A stretch of DNA of 64,000 nt from Ascaris suum. Taxonomy: Eukaryota; Nematoda; Chromadorea; Rhabditida; Ascarididae. Below are positions 13,219 to 25,770 of the stretch, in pieces. The stretch is taken from contig CM024184.1 of NCBI GenBank assembly GCA_013433145.1, positions 6,696,137 through 6,760,136 of the forward strand, given 5' to 3'. The notes under the pieces are model-generated. The model had not been told where the DNA came from. It did not search any database and worked only from the letters and a program-made list of their open reading frames with translations. The position numbers and the translations under genes are program-made. Positions within the stretch are counted from its first letter, which is position 1; the number at the start of each line of letters is the position of its first letter.

Positions 13219-16200
13219 ATGACTCACAAGGAAGGTTCAAGTTTACCAAGTGCACCACCGGCCGAGGGAATTACCGAGTCATCATCATCTACAACCGCTA
13301 CTCAGTCGCCACCACCTGTCCCAGCACCTTCAAGCACCTCCTATGTTCCTCCTCCTCCGCTTGTGCCATCAGTTCCTCTTGGTGCCCCTCCACCAACCAC
13401 TGCTTCTGCTTCACCGTACAGGTAAGAAGTTTATTACGTTATGCTCTTCTAGGTCACGCACGTAAATTTACGTGCAGGTAAAAATGATATATTCCACCTT
13501 ATTTGAATTGACTCATTGGTTGAACGATTTTTTTGGATAGTGATGTAATTTCTGCTGGAGGTATTTAACGGAAAGCAGATGTTGTTTGAGGCGAAGAGCT
13601 CAGGTGGAATTGTTGTGATGTGTTTATGCCTTGCAATGACCTGAATTTACTGAAGTTCTCACCCGTTAGATGTTGCCAAGCAGTGGAATGCATAATTCTT
13701 TTTCTGGTGGGGGGGGGGGGGGGGGGGGGAAGGGGTCATTTTCTTGTTGATGGTGATGCTAGATGTGCTTACTTATCGAAGCCGTCCGATCATCTCCTTT
13801 GTTTATTGTAGCTGCTAGTCTCATATTGAACCAGGCACTATTGATTTGGCTTATATCTACTAGGTGAAAATTTCACGTCTCTGAATGGGACTTATGAGTT
13901 TGACTTCAGTTTAAAAAAAAAATTTAATTCATATATTTTTTGTTAGTCATTTTTTGCTTTATTAATTGAAGTCGGTGATGGGGATATATAAGACTTTATT
14001 CAAAGAGAAAATTAACGTGAAAAATTAAATAACCTAATTAAATGGCTTATAAATATTCATTTGAAGGATGATGAGGGTATTTTAATGTGATGAGAATTAG
14101 GAACGGTCGAACTGAGCGTTGAAACACATTTTCCCGCTTTGTTTCTTTTTCTTGCTTCATCTCTTGAAGCTTATATTAAAAATTTTCTCGTATAGGTTAG
14201 TGCAGTTGCTGAGATGCAAATGTGGAATCATCTGAATTTTCACGCTTCCTTCTTATCGGAATTTGATTGTATAGCCATGACCAGGATCCTTCGAATCCAT
14301 CCAGTAGAGATCCTCTGAATTTTTTCCACCATAAAATTGACTTTATTTTATTTGTTGGTAATATGAGGTTACAGTGAACCACCGCCATCGTATCAAGCGG
14401 CGATGGCGTATCCGGCTGTGGCAACACCGTATCCACCAGGTGAGAACGGCTCATTTCCGAAACCAAGTTATGGTACACCATTGCCGCCCTGCTATAACCA
14501 GCTACCACCTATCGGCAATCAGCAGTTCCCACCTCCACCGCCGCAATTAGGTACGAATCGTTTCGTGAGCTTTTCTTTTTTTCCCATTTGCTAACATCTG
14601 CATATTTTATTAATATTTAATTTATATTATTTTGAATTTATTAGGTCCATTTCCTTAGTGTTACATATAAGAAGCTGTCAACAACGAGGTTTATTAATCG
14701 AGTTTGGAATAGCGTATTTATTTTTTAATGGTAGCCAGTGTGAATAAGTGACAGCCTAAGTGAATTTTAGCTGAATATTTATGTTACATAAAGCAATTTG
14801 TGCAACTTGTCCTTATATCAAATGGCCTCACCGATCCAGTAAAGAGCGAACAAAAAGAAATGAGGCGTATGGTTAACGTCTCACACTTCATCATCAATCC
14901 TGTGAGGTGTATGCGTTACCTGTCGCATACCTTTTTATCATGCATTTTTATGAGGATTGGTAATGTGCGTATGTTAGGCGATAAGCAGTGAACAGAGGAA
15001 CGCTTTTCATTTGCTTAGAGAAAGAATTCGTTTATTCATTAAATTTAATTCTTATTTATTTTATTTATTCAAGAATAGCAGATACATGTATGTGCTTTTA
15101 TGCTGTACATAGACAAGCAAATCGTCTGGTGTCTAGGTGATATTGCAGGTTTAGTTCATCCGATCGGATCTCTTAAAATACGAACTCGTTTTTGCTCAAA
15201 TTTTATCGTTCCTTGCAAAATTTTTGCGAATTTTCTGCACTTTTAAGTGATTGTAACGTTTTGTGAGGTTAGCGGATAAATGTAAATGTAGGCGATCACC
15301 ATAGGTTATTTCTGTGGTCAGTGTACAATGGATATGCGCATCAGTGATCACTCTATGATGGACATGATGCCCATCAACGAGCATACTTCTAGCCAAGGAG
15401 AATAAGCATATCTCCTATCAGTTTTCTTTGATATATGGTGCCTAATAAATTGCCACATCGGGCAAGAGTTATGCCATATGATAGCGGCTGAATATAGGTG
15501 AAAGGATTTTGCCCTAATTTTCGATTTAATTATAAGGAGTTGATAACAAGAGGGGCTTTTAGACACTACGTAATGATAGCAGCAAAACTGAAAGCGGCAT
15601 CTTTTTAACGAATTGCTGTTTATTAATATGTGTAACATTTGTATATTTGGTCGTTTAGGTTGTATAAAATTTTCTACGGATTTATTTTATGGTTTGAGGT
15701 TTTTCAAATTCACTGATATAAATTGAGAATGAAGCGGTGCTAATTGTGAAAAAAAGAAGTTGAACAAGGATAGATTTGCATCAGAAAGAGGGAATGCGCT
15801 ATGCTCAGTAATGTTTATTTTTGAGAATATATGATTGAATATCGGAAGTTTTTCAGTAATTCTTAGGTGGTTTGTCGAGTGCTGTTCTTTTTTTTTGTTG
15901 TTTATTTATGAAAATATCCTCTGAATAAGCATTAACTAACGCCTATAAAATGTCTGTAGTATGATAGAAATTGAGGTCATTGGATCATTCATCTGCTAGA
16001 GGCTAAAGGAGTGGAGTTCAGGTAGGTAGTACAGGTTAAGGGTAAAAGGTAAAGCGGGTAGTGTAAGCTGAAGATGGTCGGTCGTGTATTTTCAGTGATG
16101 CTACGTAGTGTTTTCAGGTAGCTCTCAGGCGCCACATCAAGCGAGAGTCGTTGTCAACGTGCAAGCGCCTGTGAGTGGAAATTGTGCATATTGCAGGGTG

Positions 16201-17282
16201 CGTCTTTTCTTTTTCTATTTATATATAAGAGCACTTCCCTTATGATTTATAGGATTTCAAAGCAAGTTTGTGTTATGCGCATGTTATCACCAACTTTAAA
16301 CAAAGAATTGCGCAGTTGGGCGAAATTGCTGGTTAATTAATACCTTCACATCATTACCAGGAATATATGCGTACAGTTTATGAAAGCTTGCTTTTTTTTT
16401 GGTGAATGTGACGGTCATTTCGTTCTCTTCCGTTCCTTGTCATTCTTCTCTTTCTTTTTTAGTCTCGTTTTTTACTAGATTGAACGTAATATTTGTATAA
16501 GTTTTTACTTTTCTATTTCTTTCTATTTTATTCTTTTTTTATAAAGTTGTTGTAATGTTTCTAAATTAGCATATAAAGTATAGAAATGGTTTGAGAGTGG
16601 AAACTTTTGAGCGACATTTTTTAAGAACAATTTCTTTTTGGCTCCTGTGATTTTTAAGCAACAGTAGTGGGAAAATTGCTCAAGTGGTTTTATTATTCAT
16701 TCGTGTAGTTGCAACCGCGCGAGTGAATTTGTTTATGTTGCAACCAGCAGGTAGCAACCACTGCGTCATGACCGATAAAAAGGTGATCGCGATTTTCCAC
16801 AGCAAAGGGAAAGGTGATCGCGATTTGGGCAGATGCTTTTTAACTGAGGAGTTATGTTTTTGCTGAGTATCAAAGAGTTGTCGTGTGGGTCGTGATCATA
16901 CAAAAAATGTGCTGTAAAATAAGTCGTCAGCGGCTGGTATGTGGTGCGTACTAAAGCTGACGGGATCCGGACAAAAAGTAATGGTGAGTAAGGGCGTCCG
17001 CAGAAGCTCAATGGTAAAGCACCCGCACGGCAAAAAGAACATCTGCGGTTCGCATCCACCTATGTACAATGTGGTTTGGAGAAATGTGGTTTTGCTAAAG
17101 GTAGCAGTGAATTAAGTTTTTCTTTCTTGCAGATTGGCAACGTAACGAGTGAGACGGATTTGTGCTGTCTGATGTGTTTGATTATTCTCGCAATATTCAC
17201 CTTTCCATTCGGGCTGCTCTTCCTGTGCTGCATTCCATGTACGGTGCATCGACGTTGCAACAATTGCAGAAGAATTGGTTAA
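13219..17282 (+). CDS. BRI3-like (brain protein I3 family) small membrane protein, 4 exons
   Basis: Exons read as 13219-13421, 14375-14550, 16118-16197 and 17133-17282. The introns have GT..AG ends and phases 2, 1 and 0; the joined frame is 609 nt, giving 202 residues. Residues 1-125 are Pro/Ser/Thr-rich and contain a PPxY-type motif (PPPSY) just after the first junction. The C-terminal quarter has the BRI3 layout: a CxxC pair at 149-152 (CAYCR), a hydrophobic segment at about 164-186 containing FPFG and a CC pair, then a basic stretch and a second CxxC at 195-198. Known BRI3 proteins are small (about 125 residues) membrane proteins of late endosomes and lysosomes, with an N-terminal PPxY motif and two CxxC pairs flanking one hydrophobic segment. 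Here the proline-rich N-terminus is longer. The ATG at 13219 was chosen because the only upstream in-frame alternative is a GTG. A LITAF-like fold is the nearest alternative, but the spacing fits BRI3 better. Intron 2 is about 1.6 kb. Confidence 0.9.
13709..13729 (+). repeat. Poly-G tract, 21 nt, in BRI3-like intron 1
   Basis: Longest of the G tracts. Others with G on the + strand start near 3870, 6024, 10008, 11858, 12655, 19009, 29242, 32216, 62304 and 62362. C tracts lie at 28917-28930 and 60733-60748. Confidence 0.95.
16779..16826. repeat. 17-bp direct repeat with ATCGCGAT core
   Basis: AAAGGTGATCGCGATTT at 16779-16795 and 16810-16826, 31 bp apart, identical. Lies in intron 3 of the BRI3-like gene. 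Confidence 0.8.
16993..17060 (+). tRNA. tRNA-like relic (tRNA pseudogene)
   Basis: Lies in intron 3 of the BRI3-like gene. AGCTCAATGGTAAAGC at 17005-17020 matches the D-arm/box A consensus and GGTTCGCATCC at 17047-17057 matches box B, at normal spacing. The D stem has one mismatch, the anticodon stem (CCCGC against AAAGA) and the acceptor stem do not pair, and the T stem has two mismatches. It is therefore not a working tRNA, but a degenerate copy or the head of a tRNA-derived short element. Confidence 0.5.
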
Positions 17283-20200
17283 GCGACGTTTCGAGCATTT
17301 GTTCGCACCTTCTATATTATTTCAAGTGACCTTCGTTTTCACTGAAGAGACAGGAGAGAGGAGAGGGCGGGGGATAAGAACGAGGAGTTTGGAAGGGGAA
17401 TATAGGGTAAACGAAAGTTAGGATTAAGAGCTACTTGTTAATGGACAGATGTTATAGTCGATCGGCTAAAGTATTTTGCGGTATTGCTGAATGATGAATA
17501 TTATATATGAGGCACGGAGAGGAGAAAGAGTTGGAGGAATGAACATTGTTTGATCTTTGATCTTTTCCTCAATTCTGATAATTTAAGAGCCGAATTTTTT
17601 CCATTTCTGTTTTACAAAATTGATAATTTCTGAGCCGGTTAATGTTGTTTAATCGAAATCAGACTGGATGTTTTTTGAAAATTATAGCTGACAATATTAC
17701 TGCCATGGGGTTATATTAGCATCATACGATATTCGCTAGAATTTCATTAAAATATGCTCATTTCAGTATGCTCGTCTTTATTGCAAATGCGAATCATATA
17801 TATTTTTATTGGTGATATATTGCGTTTCTAGAAATATGGTATAGTAGTTATTAAAGGGATAACTGTGGTGGTTGGTTTGGTTTTTTGTATTGGTATAAAA
17901 AAGAGTTTGTTCTTACGATGGTTTCGAGCTATAAAGAGCTGTGGAGTAAGGCTTTTATGATACATGATTTCTTATAGAGTTGGTACAGGGGGAATAATTA
18001 TTTAATGAGAGGAATGGTAAAGAGACTGAGAGATCTTGGGAAGAGGAGAGAAGTAGAGAAGGGGAATTGCTATCCCTCATAAGGTATTATGTTCATTGAA
18101 TATATTCGGCTTGATGCTTGAGAGGTAGATGTTGAGAAGGAATTTAGTAGTGGTATGTGACTCTTAAGGAGCAATGGTATAGGAATTTTCATCTCTTTTT
18201 TGAAGGTGGTTAATTTGTATTTTTGCATTGGTTTAGAAAATAACTTGGTATAGAACAACTTGGTATAAGGTGGCATAGAAAAGTATTCGTACTAAAAATG
18301 ACGCTGATTGCAAGCGTTTTCCACTTGATGTGCAATGCTTTTCGATGATTTTCTCTCATATGGAACGCCTTCTTTTAATTTGCATATTATTTGCAGTAAT
18401 TCTCATATTTTATTTGCAAATGCGATCATATTTTCGGGGATATTGGAGACTTTTTTGAATATTTACGATTGTATAATGTTACATTTTTATCATTGTTTTC
18501 AATTAATTAATGGCCTATTTGCCGGAATTTTTTGGTCGACAGAGGAGAGGGAGGATTAGCATTAATGATTCGAAGGTTGTCCTCATAGGTGGGACACAGG
18601 TAGGATCTATTATTTGCTAGGTGGGCTTATATTCATTGCTTCGCGACAAAAAACATTTTTCGAGTTGGATGGAAAGGTGAAATGCGTTTGTTCGTTTTGC
18701 TAGCATCACCTTTTTTTCCGGGATGCAGAAAGAGTCATCGCACATTTGAAATTTTTGAATTTGGGAATAAAAATTCAAATTTGATCACCTTTGTTTTTGA
18801 AAACGGGAAAGTTTATATCTAATTCTCTTTCCGCAGCGCAGTCTTTCGCATCGTTCTAAATGGTTCTAGGCATGAAAAGTTTAGAAATATCATCTCGGCA
18901 TCATTATATTCCATTATGTAGCAACGGCACATGACTTTTTTCCACTTGGCAAGGGCAAAATTGGTTCTCGGTCGAAAAGAAGGTAGTGTCATGAGGAAGA
19001 GTGGAGGAGGGGGGGGGGGGGTGGAGGAAGAAAGAATACCACGTGACACACCTGGCCGGAGGGAGAGGGGGATGAAAGGCGAGGAGGGGGTGTTATATGG
19101 GGTTACTAATTTGTCATGGCATTGTTTGTTTATTTCTATCGCATTTTGAGGCAATTGGCTTCGCTTCTATTCGCTGTACAGAGTTTGCGTTCACGTTGTT
19201 CTTTGAAGTGATTCTACGCTAATGGGTGAGGGGAATGCTTTCGGAGTTATTATATAAGCAGTTTAAGCTTTCTTCTCAGTATATATTGGTTTTGGTGCCT
19301 TTCTCTTAGCTATAGTTATTTGTTCTTCTTTGCTTTATTATCATTATCGTTGATTACTATATAAGCTCATTTAATTTTATAAGAGTGTTTATTACTATTA
19401 CCACTTCATGAATGTTTATTACGAGCGTATTCCGGATTCATTGACAGACCAATCATGGATGGACACCCAAAAAATGTGATGTTATTGCTAGGGCGAAATG
19501 GTCACTGAAGGATGTGACCATTGACCACTTTTTTTTACTCCTCAAGTGACTAATGAATAAAGCATTGTGGGAAATGAATGAATTAGCTCATATGAGAATG
19601 TCACTTTGAACAGGATGTTTAGTCCGTAAAGATCAACATTATCATGGAGCGAGAGAATAAATATTGCGGGAGTGCATGTGCTTTTTGTGCGCATTATACA
19701 GCGTTCTTATAGTTCTTCTATGGGCAGTTTTAAATTTATCTAAATGCAAATGTATTCGAACTTAAGACTCTTAATTTTCCATTCCACTGATGTGCCAATT
19801 GAGCTATTACATCCCTCATCACGTTTTATATCTTTAATGAGGATGATGGGAGGTGACATCCGATGCGTTGGCTAATTCATGTTTAAAGAAGCAGCCAGTT
19901 GCATAAATAACTCTGAATTAGAATTTCATAGAAAGCGGCACTAATTTCTGCTCTTCTTTAATTCGTTTTCTAATTTTTATCAACAATCAACGAGCATTTC
20001 GTTTGCGATATTTGAAGATATTATAAACCTTTGCGTCTGAAAAATGGCTTTCTCCATGCTTAACCTTAATAAGAGCCATGATACTAACAAATCATGATAG
20101 GATTAGCTTGTAGACTAGTAAGTTAAATCAGTCATCAATTTTTATTATCAGTTCTGATAATTTCTAAAGCGGTAAAAATTTTATTGGATAGCGATTTAAT

Positions 20201-20544
20201 GCGCTTAGTGTTACTCAATTTTCAACTGCAATTGAGTTTCAGTGTAATTTTTTCGGAATTTTATTAGATCGTCGTCGATTTTTTTTTTTTTATTAATCTT
20301 TAAGGTGTAATGTCGTTTCTATAAATAACGCTTTCTAAATTAAACAATTAAATTAGGTTTTGATTAATATTATGGATATAGCATATGACTTAGAAAAGAG
20401 CAAATAGAAATTCATAAGATACGCGTGTAGCTGAAATTTATTTATACCATATTGGAGAGTTTTATGCATTTGCTGAATAATCAGATGGAATTGCTGAGAT
20501 ATTTGCTTTGTAGAGTGAATAAGAACAAAAAGCTCATCGGCAAA
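17283..20544. other. No supported gene
   Basis: 3' flank of the BRI3-like gene. A purine-rich stretch and G tract near 18980-19090 explain the open frames on both strands there. Confidence 0.5.
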
Positions 20545-20640
20545 AGCGCTTAATGGCTCTTTTCCAACAAAAGTGCCAAATGGTTGTTGGCCAACAAGAG
20601 CGCCGGATGATTGTTGGCCAACAAAAGTGCCGAATGTATC
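20545..20640 (-). repeat. 27-bp repeat cluster 1, codes FGTFVGQQS-type repeats
   Basis: On the - strand the frame reads TFGTFVGQQSSGALVGQQPF and GTFVGKEPLSAF: four 9-residue units of type FG(T/A)(F/L)VGQQ(S/P). Each DNA unit carries the palindrome TTGGCCAA. The frame stays open for 100 codons (20353-20655), but the part after the repeats is not clearly coding. Confidence 0.6.
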
Positions 20641-20865
20641 GTGAGGACGCGGCAAAAATATGCGAGAAAAGGGAGGGGGTGCGGGTCCCCTAAGCGCCTT
20701 TACGAAAGAGGCAGAGACTAAGAGACGTCAAGAGTTAAATACACTTACAAAGAATGACAACAAAGAAGGAGACATAGAATCCTCTCACAACAAAGTGAAG
20801 ATTTTATGTTTCCTTTCTCACAAAATCTCCAACGAAATCTTCTTGATCACTTCGCTGGGATTTTG

Positions 20866-20945
20866 AGTTGGCCAACAAGAGCGCCGGATGATTGTTGGCC
20901 AACAAAAGCGCCGAATGATTGTTGGCCAACGAAAGTGCTGAATGA
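20866..20945 (-). repeat. 27-bp repeat cluster 2, codes FGAFVGQQS-type repeats
   Basis: The - strand frame reads FSTFVGQQSFGAFVGQQSSG and ALVGQLKIPAK, then stops. It has the same 9-residue unit as cluster 1, which lies about 230 bp downstream on that strand. The two clusters may be a split coding repeat or a minisatellite. Confidence 0.6.
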
Positions 20946-21431
20946 TTTCAGCTTTTTTAAGTAGTGCGGCTTGTGCTACCAATAGCACGATGTAAAACCT
21001 CAAGTTCACTTATCGGGGAGCAGCTCATTGCAATTCATCAAGGAGAATAGTTTTGAATGGGCTTGAAAAGATAATGTTTTCTATACGAAGCACTAACTTT
21101 GAACGTTGATTGAATTCATAGCGGCTTTATCGTGCAAAAACACATCATCGAACGAGACTATGTCTTAGTGATCAGTAAATTTGGAAAGACGAGAAAATTT
21201 TACGAGTTTTCGCTCCAACATAAGAAGGAGTGCATTTAAGCGGATAGGATTACAGTGAAGACAGAGGGGCTATATTCGAGAGTTTACGATATTTCATATA
21301 GAGTCATTTTTGTGTGCTTTTTTTTGAAAGTTTGGGTGGAATTCGATTATGGGGGCACAGGCAAGCAGGCAGACAGATAGGCACATGAACCATGCAGACA
21401 TTCATGTCTGTTTGTTCGATAGATCAGATGT

Positions 21432-21776
21432 ATGAAGCATAAAAACGATGGGGACGAAATCCTGTGGGTACTCAATGTCGTCCATAATAATTACCTTCTA
21501 GAAGAGAAATTGATGACGAAGGATGCCACGAGGTTTCAGGTCATCTTCGCTCTAAACCTCCTCGAATGGGACATAAAAAGGAGCTTAGTTGAATTTGTTT
21601 ATCAAATCACAGAAATAAAACATATGAGGCAATATTTTAGAATTTTTGAATATTGTTATAAACAGTTGATTTTATTGAGCCGAATTACAAAAAGCGCATA
21701 TCGTGCCCAACAGCTGTGCCATATAATCTCACTTACATTTTCCTTGCAAATAATTTACATTTTTTGCAATGTATGA
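21432..21776 (+). CDS. Hypothetical open frame with a UBA-like stretch
   Basis: An ATG-started frame of 114 residues. Residues 31-60 (DATRFQVIFALNLLEWDIKR and on) resemble the third-helix pattern of UBA domains (aL...eWD...a), as found for example at the C-terminus of ACK-type kinases. This is a weak resemblance only. A TTTCAG/GTCATC junction inside could be a splice site. The C-terminal half is Tyr/Leu-rich and less convincing. It is followed at once by another open frame in a different phase, so the pair may be exons of one gene or a decayed gene. Confidence 0.3.
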   Translation: MKHKNDGDEILWVLNVVHNNYLLEEKLMTKDATRFQVIFALNLLEWDIKRSLVEFVYQITEIKHMRQYFRIFEYCYKQLILLSRITKSAYRAQQLCHIISLTFSLQIIYIFCNV

Positions 21777-22035
21777 ATTGTTAGCTAACAATCCACATCG
21801 TAATAAACTGATATATTCGACAAGCGCAGAAGCAGTTGGTCCATACTGTTTATTCCCTGTTCATGAGACCGACCGATTGCACAAATTACGAACAAGGACT
21901 GAAGCACGTAGAAAACGCTTCCATATTTTAACCGATCTTACTACCCACACAAATCAATCACAAAAGATACTTTATTCCCCTGATCCAACCGTTTTGGAAT
22001 CAAAATCTGATCAGTGTGAAATACGGTACATTTGA
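21769..22035 (+). CDS. Hypothetical basic open frame, possible exon
   Basis: An 88-residue frame overlapping the end of the preceding one by 8 nt. It is protein-like in composition: NPHRNKLIYSTSAEAVGPYC near the start, then a basic segment (HKLRTRTEARRKRFHIL) and TNQSQKILYSPDPTVLES near the end. A TTGTTAG acceptor at about 21785 would make it a 3' exon starting at LTIHI/NPHRN. No family recognised; the - strand also has a 99-codon frame across its second half. Confidence 0.3.
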   Translation: MYELLANNPHRNKLIYSTSAEAVGPYCLFPVHETDRLHKLRTRTEARRKRFHILTDLTTHTNQSQKILYSPDPTVLESKSDQCEIRYI

Positions 22036-22242
22036 AGGTTGGTAGCTTATAATGAACTTGAAAGATCATTGTGCAGCGTTGTACACCGCCTACCCTATTA
22101 GACACCCTGTGCTGCCAAATTGCAACATTCGTTGTAGAGCTGAAACAAGGGAGTGGATAGAGATATGCGGATATCCACAAGCACGCATACGCACTGACAA
22201 TATTTACATAATGCGCTTTTTGTAGAATGATCAGACACAATG

Positions 22243-22332
22243 CCGCCGGGCTGTCGGTTAAACTCCGTCGAGCTGTCGCTTAAATCGTGTCGGGGTATCG
22301 CTTAAACCCGTCGGGCTATCGCCTAACTGCAA
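22243..22332. repeat. GC-rich ~21-bp tandem repeat, about 4 copies
   Basis: Units of type CGTCGGGCTATCGCTTAAAC, with variants CGTCGAGCTGTCGCTTAAAT and TGTCGGGGTATCGCTTAAAC. Much richer in GC than the surrounding sequence. Confidence 0.75.
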
Positions 22333-23143
22333 GGTCAGTCGAATATGTGATGCAAATCGGCTTGCTCAATTTCTGAAAAGCTACACTAGGCAACGAGGAA
22401 ATATTATGGCTTTTTTTGCTACTTGATGCTTTTATGGGGATAATGGGTAGGCGCAAATGTCTATAAGACTTGGGCTATGTGCACAAACATTTATTAGTTC
22501 CTCTTTTTTAACTTCATTTTTTGTGATCATAAGAGAGATGCGTAAATTCTATCAAATCCTCTTAGATCAAACGTTACAGATATGAATATAATTCCACTCG
22601 AATATACAGGTACCAGCTCATTATGTTAATGAGAGTTTTTAGCTGCGAGAGGAGAGGAGCAAAATAAACACCATTTGTATATAAATTAATCTAAAGGGGA
22701 TTAATTGTAAGGAACGTCAATTGCCTCTAGCTATATTCGTCCATTGGGAGGTATGAAAGTAGCTGTGGATTTAATTAACGCCGTGAATGACAACCGTATA
22801 TTTTACTACAATTTAACGACCACCTACTAGAAGTTAGACTTTCCACTTGATGTAATTAAATAAATAATGAGTTTTGCTTCAATAGGAAGTGCTCTTGAAT
22901 GCAGATAGTATTTTTTTTCTTTAAACGTCACATTATAAATATAATGGATACTTTTTATATGATAGAAGATAGCAGCTAGACTCTCATAATACTATGAACA
23001 GCTTTCGGCCCAATAGTGAAGATGTAGTTTCAGGCTAATAGTACCTGAATTGTATCATATTGCAAATTAGTTCCGAACTACAACTGGATCGGATTTCGGG
23101 CTAATACGGGCTAGATTGTATGGCACAACGAAGCTGTTTCGGT

Positions 23144-23294
<151 letters not shown>

Positions 23295-25679
23295 AGGAGA
23301 AGCTAAAATTGAAAGTATGGGGGATGGAGGCTTTCTGAACTAGTGCTAAGAAAATCGCCGGAAAAATTTCTAATGCGGTGATAAATTATTGCTGAAAAAT
23401 CTCTCTCATCTGAAAGCGGCAAACTTCTAAATAGAAAAGCGTTTTTTTGTTGCTCTCAAATGTATAATTGAATGTTGCAACCATTACTTATTCTGTTCGC
23501 AAACGTGATTTATGAATTTCATATGGCGCAAAAATTCTAATTTTTTTTTTTGGATTCTAACAATGTCACTAAAAATATGAGTAGATGTTTGATCAGTTGA
23601 AATGCCTCAGAAATTGATCTAAAAGATGGAATGGTTTGATATTTAAGGATCACATCTTATCTCAAGCATAGTGTAACTGAGAGAATTTTGGAGCCATTGG
23701 AATGAAGTATATAAATGTGGATGAAATAAGAATAAACGGGAGGAGTCAAATAGAGAAATAGAGTAGGAGCGGAAAAATATCTAAACAATTTATTTCTCAA
23801 GGATTGTGAGATTCTTCTATCGTGAGAACAACGGTTATCAGCAAAAGGGTCGAAACGAAGTTCATCAGAGGGCGCATCCATCTCGATTATTTTCGATCGG
23901 CAAAACTAGACTAGGTACAATTCAGAAAAAAAATAACCTGGTCAAAAGTGGAAAGAAGCAACCCGGTTAACTGGTGGAAAAAAACGATGAAAATCTAAAA
24001 ATATTGAGGCCTTTCCTTATAGTTGAACGTATAATACTAAATGTTTATGCATGCTCGAGTTTCCAAACGAAATAGTCGATAATTAGATATCATTTCGACA
24101 TCAATTTTTAGGCATTCTATAATTAAAGTTCGGCTAACAGATGAAATGAGAAAATGCCCAAGGTTATTAATCGTTGATTGCAGTTTTTTTTAATTGATCT
24201 CACCTTTAACAGATAAAAAATTTGCAATTAGCTCCGTGGATGCGTTGACTCAATTGGAAAACTTGAGCGTTTTAAACGAATTGTGTTATTTTTCATTGCA
24301 TTTGAAAGTTGTCAAGCTGCCAAATTTGAAGATAAAACCTACCTGAACTATTTTTGTATATTCACTTGATAGTTGTAATTTGCAAGTCTAAAAAACTTTC
24401 CATAAAATTCATAAATTCATAAAATTTAATAGGTGCTATACGCATAATCCTCTTCAACCGAAATAAATCTTATACGCTAGGAGTATAACTACTTATTTGG
24501 GGCGGAAAATTTGCATATGCATTTTTTTAGTGATCAATGGAACGCAATAAAAAAAACGAATTTTTGGTTGATAACTTTTATAAGTGAACAATTGATAATA
24601 TTTAGTGAAATTTCTTCGAATGTATGTCGTAGCAATTTGCTTGGCTCGTTTTGTTTCTAACGCTTATTGTCCTTCACCATCCCCTTTAGCAATGGAAGCA
24701 GTTTTTTGCAAACGGGAGAAGAGGGGGAGGAGGGAGGGAGAACGGAGAAATAGCTTAAATGCAATATTGTGCAGATATAGCCCGCTTTGTGTGCATAATT
24801 CATTCCGTAAATTTCTCCTTCGTGCATGCGTGGGCGTAACTTCAGTTCGAATCTATTTTAGATTAAAGGCTACAGGTGTAAATAAAGGATGGAGAAGGGG
24901 AGAAGGGGAGGAAGGAGGAGGGGAGGAAGTGCATTTTCTTTAAAAACTAATGACTCGACTTGCTTGCTCCGAGTTATTGTGTCATCCACATATCCTTGCT
25001 CTGATACCGTTGAATAGGGCAAATTTATGGTGGCTTTATTCGAACTTATACGGTATGCGAAATATCGACGTTGATTATAATTTTTCACTGAATTAAATGT
25101 TAGGGGGAATTTAATTTTTCCAAAGATAAAGAGATTAAATATTCAAAGAGGTCAGAGATTTGTTGCAACTTTTATAGCACAATAGTCACAATTCTGAGTG
25201 AAACGCAGAACACAATGGACACCGGTAAATGCGGACAGCTGGTAGAAAAAACCCAAAGCTTAACCACATGTTAGCTTTGATTGGATGTTATGATGATTGT
25301 GTAAAATTGCATAGGCAATTACATAATTCGACTTCATATCTTTCTAACCTTTCTGTACCAAACAACCCATTTCCACTTTCTTTCTTCAATCCTATTGATA
25401 GGATTAGGTTATTTTTTATGGCAAAACCTCAAGCGTTACCTCAAGTTTTACCTCAAGCTTTGTATTTCCTCCTTAATATATTTTCAGGCGTTCGATGATG
25501 TTGTTTAATAATATTTTCACAGCAGTAAGGTAGATGAAAATTGGAAGGTGAAATTGAAGCGGTATTCGGATGGAAGAGAATATAGGTGACGCGATGAAAA
25601 ATGAAAGTTAAGTGGATAAAAATATTGCGGTTCTTCAGGTCCCCCACTTCCCCGTTCCCTCATTAAATCCTCTACCGCT

Positions 25680-25682
<3 letters not shown>

Positions 25683-25769
<87 letters not shown>
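25683..25769. repeat. (TA)n array, ~87 bp
   Basis: Pure TA dinucleotides. Confidence 0.98.

Positions 25770-25770
<1 letters not shown>

Noticed and set aside
14197..14508. 103-codon - strand frame
   Set aside because: Antisense of exon 2 of the BRI3-like gene, which explains its openness.
16766..17059. 97-codon - strand frame
   Set aside because: It lies across the tRNA-like relic and intron 3 of the BRI3-like gene on +; antisense shadow.
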